Positions 27,627 to 35,796 of a stretch of DNA of 64,000 bases are shown here, one piece after another (the stretch's first letter is position 1; each line of letters opens with the position of its first letter). The notes beneath the pieces were generated by a model. It saw only the letters and a list, made by a program, of their open reading frames with translations. It searched no databases and was not told where the DNA came from. The stretch spans positions 806,001-870,000 of the forward strand of contig NZ_JAERSF010000001.1 in the NCBI RefSeq assembly GCF_016735615.1, written 5' to 3'. The DNA comes from Flavobacterium tagetis (GTDB lineage Bacteria; Bacteroidota; Bacteroidia; Flavobacteriales; Flavobacteriaceae). A program made the position numbers and the translations under genes.

Positions 27627-27782
27627 CAAACTATTAAAACAAAAAACAAACAAGGAAAATTTAAGCCGAAAAAGAAAAAGCAAATCAGTTTCTTAATCAT
27701 TTTTCTTTCAAATTTTGGTCTGTAAAAGCCGTTTGGCAATTTGTAAATTAGTTTGGGTATCGTATATAATGAAATATCGAAA

Positions 27783-27812
27783 TTGACGCTTTTTTATCTT
27801 TTTTTACTTTTG
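27783..27812 (+). promoter_or_regulatory. Proximal leu promoter with full Bacteroidota consensus
   Basis: TTG (27783-27785), exactly 19 nt, then TACTTTTG (27805-27812): the full TTG-N19-TAnnTTTG pattern. Transcription would begin near 27819, just upstream of the leader ORF at 27826. Confidence 0.65.
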
Positions 27813-27825
27813 TTTTGCTATTATA

Positions 27826-27885
27826 ATGAACAGGAAATTGCTGTGGTTACAGAAATTACAATTAAAAAAAATAAAAAATGAGTAA
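27826..27885 (+). CDS. Candidate leucine-rich leader peptide overlapping the leuC start
   Basis: An ATG-to-TAA frame of 19 codons reading [19 protein letters not shown]. Five of 19 residues are leucine (codons 5, 6, 8, 11, 13). It starts about 7 nt after the predicted transcription start, and its stop overlaps the first codons of leuC in another frame. A Leu-rich leader before leucine biosynthesis genes suggests ribosome-mediated control. No clear alternative terminator hairpin was seen, so control would have to be translational. Chance cannot be excluded in AT-rich DNA. Confidence 0.4.
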   Translation: MNRKLLWLQKLQLKKIKNE

Positions 27886-29272
27886 GACATTATTTGACAA
27901 AGTATGGGATTCACATGTTGTGCGTAAAATTGAAGATGGGCCAGATGTGTTTTTTATTGACCGCCATTTCATTCATGAAGTTACGAGTCCTGTTGCTTTT
28001 TTAGGATTAAAATCAAGAGGCGTTAACGTATTATATCCGGAACGTACTTTTGCAACTGCTGACCACAATACACCAACCATAAACCAACATTTACCAGTTC
28101 AGGATCCGCTTTCTGCTAACCAGCTTAAAGCTCTTGAAGACAATGCAACCGAATACGGAATTTCGCACTGGGGATTAGGTCACCAAAAAAATGGAATTGT
28201 ACACGTAGTTGGTCCTGAAAACGGAATTACTTTGCCAGGTGCTACTATTGTATGTGGTGATTCGCATACGTCTACTCACGGTGCTTTTGGAGCGATTGCT
28301 TTTGGTATCGGAACATCTGAGGTTGAAATGGTGCTTTCTACTCAATGTATTATGCAACCTAAACCAAAGAAAATGCGTATTAACGTAAACGGTAAATTAA
28401 GCAAAGGTGTTGGTCCAAAAGACGTTGCACTTTATATTATTGCTCAATTAACTACTTCTGGAGGTACAGGTTATTTTGTTGAATATGCTGGTGATGTTTT
28501 CGAAAACATGACTATGGAAGGCCGTATGACAGTTTGTAACTTAAGTATCGAAATGGGTGCTCGTGGAGGTATGATTGCTCCTGACCAAACTACTTTCGAT
28601 TTCTTAGAAGGAAGACTTTACGCTCCTAAAGGAGAAGCTTGGACTAAAGCTGTTGAATACTGGAAAACACTAAAAACTGATGCTGATGCCGTGTTTGATG
28701 CTGAGTTAAACATCAAAGCAGAAGATATCGAACCAATGATTACTTATGGTACAAACCCTGGAATGGGAATTGGCATCACAAAACATATCCCGAATGCAAA
28801 AGAAGTTGAAGGTGGTGAGGAAACTTACAAAAAGTCTTTAGCTTATATGGGCTTCAACGAAGACGACGTAATGATCGGAAAACAAATCGATTATGTTTTC
28901 TTAGGAAGTTGCACAAACGGACGTATTGAAGATTTTAGAGCTTTTGCCGAAATTGTAAAAGGAAGAAAAAAAGCAGATAATGTTACAGCTTGGTTAGTTC
29001 CAGGTTCTCACGTTGTTGAAGCGCAGATTAAAGAAGAAGGAATTTTAGATATTTTGACTGAAGCTGGTTTCGTATTACGTCAGCCGGGATGTTCTGCTTG
29101 TTTAGCAATGAACGATGATAAGGTTCCTGCTGGAAAATATGCAGTAAGTACTTCAAATAGAAACTTTGAAGGTCGTCAAGGTCCTGGCTCAAGAACGCTT
29201 TTAGCTTCTCCAATTATGGCGGCAGCGGCGGCAGTTACTGGAAAACTAACAGACCCAAGGGAATTATTTTAA
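27878..29272 (+). CDS. leuC: 3-isopropylmalate dehydratase, large subunit
   Basis: The 464-residue aconitase-family subunit that, with LeuD, isomerises 2- to 3-isopropylmalate. Cluster ligands are visible in [13 protein letters not shown] and in [10 protein letters not shown] (cysteines for the 4Fe-4S cluster); the [12 protein letters not shown] and [13 protein letters not shown] segments are typical. Length is normal. It is the first gene of the leuC-leuD-leuA-like-leuB run. Its start overlaps a 19-codon Leu-rich frame. Confidence 0.97.
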   Translation: MSKTLFDKVWDSHVVRKIEDGPDVFFIDRHFIHEVTSPVAFLGLKSRGVNVLYPERTFATADHNTPTINQHLPVQDPLSANQLKALEDNATEYGISHWGLGHQKNGIVHVVGPENGITLPGATIVCGDSHTSTHGAFGAIAFGIGTSEVEMVLSTQCIMQPKPKKMRINVNGKLSKGVGPKDVALYIIAQLTTSGGTGYFVEYAGDVFENMTMEGRMTVCNLSIEMGARGGMIAPDQTTFDFLEGRLYAPKGEAWTKAVEYWKTLKTDADAVFDAELNIKAEDIEPMITYGTNPGMGIGITKHIPNAKEVEGGEETYKKSLAYMGFNEDDVMIGKQIDYVFLGSCTNGRIEDFRAFAEIVKGRKKADNVTAWLVPGSHVVEAQIKEEGILDILTEAGFVLRQPGCSACLAMNDDKVPAGKYAVSTSNRNFEGRQGPGSRTLLASPIMAAAAAVTGKLTDPRELF

Positions 29273-29277
29273 TTCTC

Positions 29278-29374
29278 GCTGTAAGCTTTAAGCAATAGGC
29301 TTTAAGCTAAAAATTCAATACAAAAACAATGCTGTAGAAAAAAGCCTAAAGCTTACAGCCTACAGCCTAAAGCA
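29278..29374. repeat. Imperfect inverted GCTTTAAGC/GCCTAAAGC repeat between leuC and leuD
   Basis: GCTGTAAGCTTTAAGC (29278-29293) pairs with GCCTAAAGCTTACAGC (29344-29359) at 15 of 16 positions. Further half-copies (TAGGCTTTAAGC, GCCTACAGCCTAAAGC) flank each arm, so each arm is itself a tandem duplication. It fills the leuC-leuD gap and could fold in the mRNA. Confidence 0.75.
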
Positions 29375-29383
29375 AAAAAAACA

Positions 29384-29980
29384 ATGGCATACGATAAATT
29401 TAATATACTTACAAGCAGCGGAGTTCCGTTGCCAATTGAGAACGTAGATACAGATCAAATCATTCCAGCTCGTTTCTTAAAAGCTACAAAACGTGAAGGT
29501 TTTGGAGACAACCTTTTTAGAGACTGGAGATACAACGGAGATGATACTCCAAAAGCAGATTTCGTTTTAAACAACCCAACTTACAGCGGAAAAATTCTTG
29601 TTGGAGGAAAAAACTTTGGTTCAGGATCTTCTAGAGAGCACGCTGCTTGGGCAGTTTACGATTACGGATTCCGTGCTGTAGTTTCTAGTTTCTTTGCAGA
29701 TATCTTCAAAGGAAACTGTTTAAATATTGGTGTTTTGCCAGTTCAAATCAGCCCAGAATTTTTAGCAAATATTTTCAAAGCTATAGAAGCTGATCCAAAT
29801 ACAGAATTAGAAATCAATCTTCCAAACCAAACAATTACTTTATTGTCAACTGGGGAGCAAGAATCATTCGCTATTAACGGTTACAAAAAGAACAATTTAA
29901 TTAATGGTTTTGACGACATTGATTACTTACAGGATATGAAGGAAGATATTAAGGCTTTCGCCGATAAACTTCCGTACTAA
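29384..29980 (+). CDS. leuD: 3-isopropylmalate dehydratase, small subunit
   Basis: A 198-residue aconitase swivel-domain subunit partnering LeuC. Conserved segments: [14 protein letters not shown] near residue 20, [17 protein letters not shown] near 70-86, and [19 protein letters not shown]. Length is normal. Separated from leuC by a 111-bp repeat-filled gap and followed by a hairpin. Confidence 0.97.
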   Translation: MAYDKFNILTSSGVPLPIENVDTDQIIPARFLKATKREGFGDNLFRDWRYNGDDTPKADFVLNNPTYSGKILVGGKNFGSGSSREHAAWAVYDYGFRAVVSSFFADIFKGNCLNIGVLPVQISPEFLANIFKAIEADPNTELEINLPNQTITLLSTGEQESFAINGYKKNNLINGFDDIDYLQDMKEDIKAFADKLPY

Positions 29981-30002
29981 TAGAAATATCATTCAGTCTA
30001 TT

Positions 30003-30034
30003 AGACCCGACAGGCTTCAAAACCTCTCGGGTCT
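30003..30034 (+). terminator. Hairpin between leuD and the leuA-like gene
   Basis: AGACCCGA (30003-30010) pairs with TCGGGTCT (30027-30034), with an inner GG/CC pair and a short T-rich tail. It may attenuate read-through into the downstream leu genes. Confidence 0.65.
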
Positions 30035-30095
30035 TTCTAAATTAATAATACAAACCCACTATCATTTCGAATTTAAAGAAATATAGAATATCAAT

Positions 30096-31619
30096 ATGGA
30101 AAAAAGAAAAATTGAAATAATGGATACGACGCTTCGTGATGGTGAACAAACATCTGGAGTATCATTTTCTGCTGCAGAAAAACTGACCATTGCGCAATTG
30201 TTGCTGGAGGAATTAAATATTGATAGAATTGAAATTGCTTCTGCCCGCGTAAGCGAAGGAGAATTTCAGGCCGTAAAAGGCATTACTTCGTGGGCTGAAG
30301 AAAAAGGATACATCAAAAGAATTGAAGTTCTTACATTTGTTGACGGAGGCGTTTCAATTGACTGGATGAAAAAAGCCGGTGCCAAAGTGCAAAATTTATT
30401 GACCAAAGGTTCAATGAATCACTTAACGCATCAATTAAAAAAAACTCCGGAACAGCATTTTTCTGAAATCGCTCAAATTATTTCTTTAGCAAAAGAAAAT
30501 AATATTGAAACCAATGTTTATCTGGAAGACTGGAGCAACGGAATGCGAAATTCTCCTGATTATGTATTTCAATTTTTGGATTTCTTAGCAACACAACCAA
30601 TCAAAAGAGTTTTACTTCCAGATACTTTAGGTGTTTTAATTCCTTCTCTGACTTTTGAATTTATTTCGAAAATTAGAGCAAAATATCCAGACATTCATTT
30701 TGATTTCCACGCACATAACGATTACGATTTAAGCGTTGCCAATGTTATGGAAGCGATAAAAGCTGGAATAAACGGACTTCACGTAACCGTAAACGGAATG
30801 GGAGAACGTGCTGGAAATGCACCGCTTGAAAGTACTGTTGCCGTAATCAATGATTATATGCCAGAAGTAAATATCGGCATTAAAGAAACTTCGTTGTATT
30901 CTGTAAGTAAACTGGTTGAAACTTTTACAGGTTATAGAATTCCTGCAAACAAACCAATTGTAGGTGACAATGTTTTTACTCAAACTGCCGGAATTCACGC
31001 CGACGGAGACAACAAAAACAATCTTTATTTTAATGATTTGCTTCCGGAACGTTTTGGAAGAAAAAGAAAATACGCTCTTGGAAAAACTTCAGGGAAAGCC
31101 AATATCGAAAAAAATCTTCAGGAGCTAGGTTTAAAATTAAACAACGAAGATTTGAAATTGGTTACCCAAAGAATTATCGAATTGGGCGACAAAAAAGAAA
31201 CCGTAACCAAAGAAGATCTTCCATACATTATTTCTGATGTTTTGGATAGTCATACTTATGAGGAAAAGATCACAATAAACTCTTATATGCTGGTTCATTC
31301 TAAAGGAATGCGCCCATCTACGACTTTATCTTTAAATTTAAACGGAGAAATAATCGAAGAAAATGCACAAGGAGACGGTCAGTTTGATGCTTTTATGAAT
31401 GCTTTATCTAAGATCTACAAAAGCAAAAAACTAACGCTTCCAAAATTGATTGATTATGCCGTGAGAATCCCGCCGGGAAGTAGTTCTGATGCATTGTGCG
31501 AAACCATTATTACATGGGTTAACAACGGAAAAGAATTCAAAACCCGCGGATTAGATTCAGATCAAACTGTTGCAGCGATTATTGCAACACAGAAAATGTT
31601 AAACGTGATTACCGATTAG
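30096..31619 (+). CDS. 2-isopropylmalate/citramalate synthase-family enzyme with regulatory domain
   Basis: A 507-residue acyl-CoA:2-keto-acid Claisen synthase. The TIM barrel begins with DTTLRDGEQTSGVSFS (residues 10-25). Metal ligands lie in FHAHNDYDLSVAN and the NGMGERAGNAPLE signature follows. A C-terminal LeuA regulatory domain (about 370-507) suggests feedback by leucine or isoleucine. Its place between leuD and leuB argues for isopropylmalate synthase, but the SGVSFSAAEK and YLEDWSNGMR features make it a divergent member. A citramalate synthase role cannot be ruled out by eye. Confidence 0.85.
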   Translation: MEKRKIEIMDTTLRDGEQTSGVSFSAAEKLTIAQLLLEELNIDRIEIASARVSEGEFQAVKGITSWAEEKGYIKRIEVLTFVDGGVSIDWMKKAGAKVQNLLTKGSMNHLTHQLKKTPEQHFSEIAQIISLAKENNIETNVYLEDWSNGMRNSPDYVFQFLDFLATQPIKRVLLPDTLGVLIPSLTFEFISKIRAKYPDIHFDFHAHNDYDLSVANVMEAIKAGINGLHVTVNGMGERAGNAPLESTVAVINDYMPEVNIGIKETSLYSVSKLVETFTGYRIPANKPIVGDNVFTQTAGIHADGDNKNNLYFNDLLPERFGRKRKYALGKTSGKANIEKNLQELGLKLNNEDLKLVTQRIIELGDKKETVTKEDLPYIISDVLDSHTYEEKITINSYMLVHSKGMRPSTTLSLNLNGEIIEENAQGDGQFDAFMNALSKIYKSKKLTLPKLIDYAVRIPPGSSSDALCETIITWVNNGKEFKTRGLDSDQTVAAIIATQKMLNVITD

Positions 31620-31625
31620 AGGTAC

Positions 31626-31688
31626 AAAGGTTCAAAGGCGCAAAGGAACAGAGTTTTTTTAATCTTGTTTCTAAACCTTTGAACCTTT
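31626..31688. repeat. Inverted array of CAAAGG 8-mers between the leuA-like gene and leuB
   Basis: AAAGGTTCAAAGG (31626-31638) is the exact reverse complement of CCTTTGAACCTTT (31676-31688). Each side is itself three tandem 8-bp units built on CAAAGG or CCTTTG; the right-hand tandem extends to about 31699. It could form a long hairpin in the operon mRNA. Confidence 0.75.
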
Positions 31689-31731
31689 GCTCCTTTGCCA
31701 CTATGAACCTTAAAATAATAAATATTTAAAA

Positions 31732-32787
31732 ATGAAATTAAACATAGCCCTTTTAGCCGGAGACGGAATCGGACCAGAAGTAATAAATGAAGCTGTAAAA
31801 GTATCTGATGCTGTTGCAAAAAAATTCGGACATGAAATCACTTGGAAACCAGCTTTAACTGGAGCAGCAGCGATTGATGCAGTGGGAGAACCTTATCCAG
31901 ATGCAACGCACGAAGTTTGTAAAAATGCTGACGCTGTTCTTTTTGGAGCAATCGGCCACCCTAAATATGACAACGATCCTTCTGCACCAGTACGTCCAGA
32001 GCAAGGTTTGTTGAAAATGCGTAAAGCATTAGGTTTGTTTGCTAACGTAAGACCAACTTTTACATTTCCATCTTTATTAGATAAATCTCCATTAAAAAGA
32101 GAAAGAATCGAAGGAACTGATTTAGTTTTCTTAAGAGAATTAACAGGCGGAATTTATTTCGGTGAAAAAGGAAGAAAAGATAACGGAGACACAGCTTACG
32201 ACAACTGCGTATACACAAGAGCCGAAGTACAGCGTTTAGCTAAAAAAGGTTTCGAATTGGCCATGACTCGTTCTAAAAAATTATGTTGCGTTGATAAAGC
32301 AAACGTTTTGGAGACTTCACGTTTATGGAGAGAAACGGTTCAGGCAATGGAAAAAGATTACCCAGAAGTTGAAGTTAGCTACGAATTTGTTGATGCTGTA
32401 GCAATGCGTTTGGTACAATGGCCAAACTCTTATGACGTATTAATTACTGAAAACTTATTTGGAGATATCTTAACAGATGAAGCTTCTGTAATTTCAGGTT
32501 CAATGGGATTAATGCCTTCTGCATCTATGGGAGCTGAAGTATCTTTATTTGAACCTATTCACGGTTCTTATCCACAAGCTACAGGATTAAATATTGCAAA
32601 TCCAATGGCTACTATTTTATCTGCTGCGATGATGTTCGAAAACTTCGGATTAATGGAAGAAGGAAAAGCGATGAGAGATGCTGTAAACAAAGCTTTAGAA
32701 GCTGGAGTAGTTACTGAAGATTTAGCTAACGGAGGTAAAGCATACGGCACTAAAGAAGTTGGTGACTGGTTAGCTGCGAATGTATAA
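31732..32787 (+). CDS. leuB: 3-isopropylmalate dehydrogenase
   Basis: A 351-residue NAD-dependent beta-decarboxylating dehydrogenase for the last specific step of leucine synthesis. GDGIGPEV (residues 10-17), the [25 protein letters not shown] segment with its metal-binding aspartates, and the [12 protein letters not shown] nucleotide-binding region are present. Length is normal. It ends the leu run; a REP-like palindrome and a strong terminator follow. Confidence 0.97.
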   Translation: MKLNIALLAGDGIGPEVINEAVKVSDAVAKKFGHEITWKPALTGAAAIDAVGEPYPDATHEVCKNADAVLFGAIGHPKYDNDPSAPVRPEQGLLKMRKALGLFANVRPTFTFPSLLDKSPLKRERIEGTDLVFLRELTGGIYFGEKGRKDNGDTAYDNCVYTRAEVQRLAKKGFELAMTRSKKLCCVDKANVLETSRLWRETVQAMEKDYPEVEVSYEFVDAVAMRLVQWPNSYDVLITENLFGDILTDEASVISGSMGLMPSASMGAEVSLFEPIHGSYPQATGLNIANPMATILSAAMMFENFGLMEEGKAMRDAVNKALEAGVVTEDLANGGKAYGTKEVGDWLAANV

Positions 32788-32798
32788 TTAAAGAAATC

Positions 32799-32858
32799 GT
32801 AGAGACGCGCCGCAGTGCGTCTTCTCGTTATATTAGACGCACTGCGGTGCGTCTCTAC
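32799..32858. repeat. REP-like double palindrome of the GTAGAGACGC family
   Basis: Left arm 32799-32822 and right arm 32835-32858 are inverted copies (23 of 24 match) around a 12-nt loop. Each arm is also internally self-complementary (GACGCAC...GTGCGTC), as in bacterial BIMEs. Its ends GTAGAGACGC/GCGTCTCTAC match the palindromes at 55763 and 56056 near the RAYT gene. Confidence 0.85.
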
Positions 32859-32871
32859 AAAAAACAACAAA

Positions 32872-32901
32872 AAAAGGGATCAACTTTCGTTGATCCCTTT
32901 T
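32872..32901. terminator. Bidirectional terminator, leuB / RRM gene
   Basis: AAAAGGGATCAAC (32872-32884) pairs perfectly with GTTGATCCCTTTT (32889-32901) around TTTC. Convergent genes on both sides. Confidence 0.92.
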
Positions 32902-32920
32902 ATATTTTAGAAAAAAAACA

Positions 32921-33265
32921 TTAATATTCTCTTCTGTTTCCGCGATCTCCGCCACGGTTGTTTCCGTAACCACCACGATCGTTTCCTCCGCGGTTGTTAT
33001 TAAAACTTCTTCTTTCGCCCTCTGGTTTTGGCTCAGATTTATTTACAACGATTGTACGACCTGAAACAACAGCACCGTTCAATTCGTCGATAGCTTTCTG
33101 AGCTTCGCTATCATTTGGCATTTCAACAAAACCAAAGCCTTTACTTCTTCCAGTAAATTTATCAGTAATAATTTTAACAGAGTCAACTGTTCCATAAGCC
33201 TCAAAAGACTCTCTTAAATCTGCTTCCTCAATACTGAATGGAAGGCTTCCAACGAAAATATTCAT
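32921..33265 (-). CDS. RRM-domain RNA-binding protein with RGG tail
   Basis: A 114-residue single-RRM protein of the bacterial Rbp type. RNP2 is NIFVGSLP (2-9) and RNP1 is KGFGFVEM (about 42-49). The C-terminal 40 residues are low-complexity Arg/Gly/Asn repeats (GGNDRGGYGNNRGGDRGN). Such proteins are abundant in Bacteroidota and bind mRNA or small RNAs, compensating for the lack of Hfq in many of them. Exact -7 box TACATTTG at 33289-33296. Confidence 0.93.
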   Translation of the reverse strand: MNIFVGSLPFSIEEADLRESFEAYGTVDSVKIITDKFTGRSKGFGFVEMPNDSEAQKAIDELNGAVVSGRTIVVNKSEPKPEGERRSFNNNRGGNDRGGYGNNRGGDRGNRREY

Positions 33266-33288
33266 AGATATTTATTTATAATAAAAAA

Positions 33289-33296
33289 CAAATGTA
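33289..33296 (-). promoter_or_regulatory. Candidate -7 box for the RRM gene
   Basis: Minus-strand TACATTTG, 23 bp upstream of the start codon. Confidence 0.55.
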
Positions 33297-33374
33297 GTCT
33301 TATTTATATCTAATCCACCATATTATCAATTAATTTAAGTTTTTATTCTGATTTGATGAGGCCAAATCTAGAAA

Positions 33375-33869
33375 TTAATTGTTCACAGGAACAAAGTTTG
33401 CCCCCTGTTCTACTGGAATTTTATAAAAAACCCCCTCCGAAAAATGCATTGTTTGCTTTTCGGCATCAGAACTAGTATTAACTGCTGTAAATTTAAAAGT
33501 TCCAGAAATGGTATTATCAACTGTATTATACTCTGTAACAACAATTTCTCCATTTCCTATATCTGTACCAGTGCTAAATTCTGCTTCCTGTCCTTTATAT
33601 GTGTTTTTATAAATGGCTTTTATATTATCATTTACACCCAAAACATACGTTTTCTCAGCCGGTTCAGGAATCTGAAATTTGATTTTCTCATAACCTAAAG
33701 AACCTTCAATAGTAAAAAACCCATTCGTTTCGGTTCCAGCGTTATAAACTTGAGCTCTCCAAAAAGCATTGTCTTTTAAAGTTTGAAAAGCTGGATTATT
33801 AAATCTTACATCCTCTGTACAAGACACAAGGAGCAGTAAAAGTGATAAAAAGTAAAAGTATTTTTTCAT
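33375..33869 (-). CDS. Lipoprotein of unknown function (DUF6252-like)
   Basis: A 164-residue lipoprotein when started at ATG 33869, where MKKYFYFLSLLLLLVSC gives a textbook signal and lipobox (LVSC). The longer frame to 33893 runs into the promoter box. The mature part (NAFWRAQVYNAG, then an alternation of beta strands) resembles the DUF6252 group from memory. It is probably anchored in a membrane facing the periplasm or the surface. No partner gene is evident. Confidence 0.78.
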   Translation of the reverse strand: MKKYFYFLSLLLLLVSCTEDVRFNNPAFQTLKDNAFWRAQVYNAGTETNGFFTIEGSLGYEKIKFQIPEPAEKTYVLGVNDNIKAIYKNTYKGQEAEFSTGTDIGNGEIVVTEYNTVDNTISGTFKFTAVNTSSDAEKQTMHFSEGVFYKIPVEQGANFVPVNN

Positions 33870-33890
33870 ATTTAAAATGAATAATTGATA

Positions 33891-33898
33891 CAAAAGTA
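33891..33898 (-). promoter_or_regulatory. Candidate -7 box that decides the lipoprotein start
   Basis: Minus-strand TACTTTTG overlaps the upstream alternative start at 33893, so translation must begin at 33869. Confidence 0.55.
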
Positions 33899-34003
33899 TC
33901 GCATTAAGAGCTAAATACTTAATTTAAAAAGTCAAAAAAATGCTAAAAAAACAACTCACATGTATTTAATCTCTTTTAAAACGTGTTTTTCATAAAAAAA
34001 TTA

Positions 34004-34011
34004 TATCTTTG
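34004..34011 (+). promoter_or_regulatory. Candidate -7 box for rpsP-rimM
   Basis: TATCTTTG followed by CGCCC, 50 bp upstream of the rpsP start. Confidence 0.6.
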
Positions 34012-34061
34012 CGCCCTTAATTAACAGAGGTCGAGTACCTCAAAATTTAATCAATAAGATT

Positions 34062-34622
34062 ATGTCAGTAAAAATTAGATTACAAAGACACGGTAAAAAA
34101 GGAAAACCTTTTTACTGGGTAGTAGCTGCAGATGCACGCTCAAAAAGAGATGGTAAATACTTAGAGAAAATCGGTACTTACAATCCAAACACTAACCCAG
34201 CAACTGTTGAGTTAAACCTTGACAGCGCAGTTAAATGGTTACACAATGGTGCTCAACCAACTGATACTGCTAGAGCTATCCTTTCTTACAAAGGTGCTTT
34301 ATTGAAACACCACCTTGATGGAGGAGTTCGTAAAGGTGCTTTAACACAAGAGCAAGCTGATGCTAAATTAACTGCTTGGTTAGAAGCAAAAGCTGGTAAA
34401 GTTGATGCTAAAAAAGATGGTTTATCTAAAGCAAAAGCTGATGCTAAAGCTACAGCATTAAAAGCAGAGAAAGAAGTTAACGCTAAGCGTATAGCTGACG
34501 CTGCTGCTGCACAAGCTGAAGCTGCTGCCGCTGCACAAGCTACTGAGGCTACTGAAGAAGTTGCTGAAGCTACTGAAGAAGCTCCTGCTGCTGAAGAGAA
34601 TAACGAAACAACTGAAGCATAA
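34062..34622 (+). CDS. rpsP: 30S ribosomal protein S16 with long C-terminal extension
   Basis: Residues 1-80 are S16 (VKIRLQRHGKKGKPFYWVVAAD, then IGTYNPNTNP). Family members are usually 80-90 residues; here a tail of about 100 residues rich in Ala, Lys and Glu (AAAAQAEAAAAAQATEATEEV) follows. The extension, seen in other Bacteroidota, is likely helical or disordered and of unknown use. rimM follows after 15 bp. Codon use in the tail is strongly GCT/GAA biased. Confidence 0.97.
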   Translation: MSVKIRLQRHGKKGKPFYWVVAADARSKRDGKYLEKIGTYNPNTNPATVELNLDSAVKWLHNGAQPTDTARAILSYKGALLKHHLDGGVRKGALTQEQADAKLTAWLEAKAGKVDAKKDGLSKAKADAKATALKAEKEVNAKRIADAAAAQAEAAAAAQATEATEEVAEATEEAPAAEENNETTEA

Positions 34623-34637
34623 TTTTACTTAGCGATA

Positions 34638-35162
34638 ATGCGTAAAGAAGATTGTTTTTATTTAGGTAAAATCGCTAAAAAATTTAGTTTCAAGGGTGAA
34701 GTCTTAGTCTATTTAGACACAGATGAACCTGAGTTATACGAAAATCTGGAATCAGTGTTTGTTGAAAGCAACAAACACTTGGTTCCTTTTTTTATTGAAA
34801 CAAGCTCATTACACAAAAACGACTTTTTAAGAGTTCGTTTTGAAGATGTAAATACTGAAGAAGATGCAGATGCTCTTGTTGGCAGTCCTATTTATCTTCC
34901 TTTAACTATGTTGCCAAAACTTACAGGCAACAAATTTTACTTCCATGAAGTTATTGGTTTTGAAATTGAAGACAAACGTTTAGGCGTTTTCGGAAAAATA
35001 ACTTCTATTAATGATTCAACTGCACAGCCTCTTTTTGAAGTTTTAAATGGTGAAGTTGAAATCTTAGTTCCTATGATTGATCAATTTCTAGTAAAAATCG
35101 ATCGTGAGAACAAAAAAGTAATCATGGATCTTCCTGAAGGTCTTATTGAGATGTATCTATAA
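34638..35162 (+). CDS. rimM: Ribosome maturation factor RimM
   Basis: A 174-residue 16S processing factor that assists 30S head assembly near S19. The N-terminal beta-barrel half starts YLGKIAKKFSFKGEVLV, and the C-terminal PRC-barrel-like half contains HEVIGFEIED and LVPMIDQFLVKID. Operon with rpsP. The usual trmD and rplS do not follow; a repeat cluster and a four-helix-bundle gene come next. Confidence 0.96.
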   Translation: MRKEDCFYLGKIAKKFSFKGEVLVYLDTDEPELYENLESVFVESNKHLVPFFIETSSLHKNDFLRVRFEDVNTEEDADALVGSPIYLPLTMLPKLTGNKFYFHEVIGFEIEDKRLGVFGKITSINDSTAQPLFEVLNGEVEILVPMIDQFLVKIDRENKKVIMDLPEGLIEMYL

Positions 35163-35173
35163 TTTAGAAATTC

Positions 35174-35338
35174 CAATTTTTTAAATTCCAAATTCCAAGC
35201 TTTAGTGGAGTTGATTTTCAATTTTTTAAATTCCAAATTCTTTAAATAGGAATGTTTTATTCTTTTGAAAGAAAAAACTTATTTTTCGGTAGTTTCTTTA
35301 TATATTCACACTTTAAAAAATTGGAATTTGGAATTTTT
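35174..35338. repeat. AAATTCCAAATTCC repeat cluster between rimM and the four-helix-bundle gene
   Basis: An identical 22-mer occurs at 35174-35195 and 35219-35240. AAATTCCAAATTCCAA (35183-35198) is inverted at 35321-35336. The unit TTGGAATTTGGAATTTTT (35321-35338) recurs at 35757 and, within an inverted pair, around 58943-59147. Confidence 0.85.
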
Positions 35339-35357
35339 AATATTGGAATTTAACTAA

Positions 35358-35708
35358 ATGAAGCCATACAATTTAGAAGAGAAAACTTTTTTGTTTGCCA
35401 AAGAATGTCGACTTTATATAAGATCGTTACCCAAAAACACTTCGAACATCGAAGATGGAAAACAACTTATAAGATCCTCTGGTTCAATTGGTGCTAATTA
35501 TATTGAAGCAAATGAAAAATTAGGCGACAAAGATTTAATTTTCAGACTTAAAATAGCTCGAAAAGAAGCTAAAGAATTGAAATTTTGGTTGCAATTATTA
35601 AATGATCTGAATCCTGATCAAAACACACTTTCAGAATCTTTATTATTTGAAATTGAAGAGTTACGAAAAATTCTCTCTGCCATAATTACCAAAACTTCTA
35701 AGCAGTAA
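35358..35708 (+). CDS. Four-helix bundle protein (23S rRNA intervening-sequence protein family)
   Basis: A 116-residue all-helical protein with the family core RSSGSIGANYIEANEKLGDKD and LKIARKEAKELKFWLQLL. The family was first found in 23S rRNA intervening sequences and later near diversity-generating retroelements (Avd-like); most copies are free-standing and of unknown function. It is flanked on both sides by TTGGAATTTGG repeats and sits between rimM and a tRNA methyltransferase, as if inserted. No reverse transcriptase is nearby. Confidence 0.88.
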   Translation: MKPYNLEEKTFLFAKECRLYIRSLPKNTSNIEDGKQLIRSSGSIGANYIEANEKLGDKDLIFRLKIARKEAKELKFWLQLLNDLNPDQNTLSESLLFEIEELRKILSAIITKTSKQ

Positions 35709-35723
35709 ATTAATATTTAATCT

Positions 35724-35731
35724 TACTTTTG
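35724..35731 (+). promoter_or_regulatory. Candidate -7 box for the tRNA methyltransferase
   Basis: TACTTTTG fits TAnnTTTG. A copy of the TTGGAATTTGG repeat lies between it and the start codon at 35797, so the repeat would be transcribed as the 5' leader. Confidence 0.5.
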
Positions 35732-35756
35732 CCACTCAACTAAATTGTCCACTTCA

Positions 35757-35775
35757 TTGGAATTTGGAATTTTTT
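35757..35775 (+). repeat. TTGGAATTTGGAATTTTT repeat copy
   Basis: 18 bases identical to 35321-35338 in the same orientation; together they bracket the four-helix-bundle gene. A half-copy (TTGGAATTTT) follows at 35781. Confidence 0.85.
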
Positions 35776-35796
35776 AAAAATTGGAATTTTATATTT

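Noticed and set aside
35358..35708. Diversity-generating retroelement accessory gene (Avd)
   Set aside because: The four-helix-bundle family includes Avd, but no reverse transcriptase, template repeat or variable repeat is nearby.
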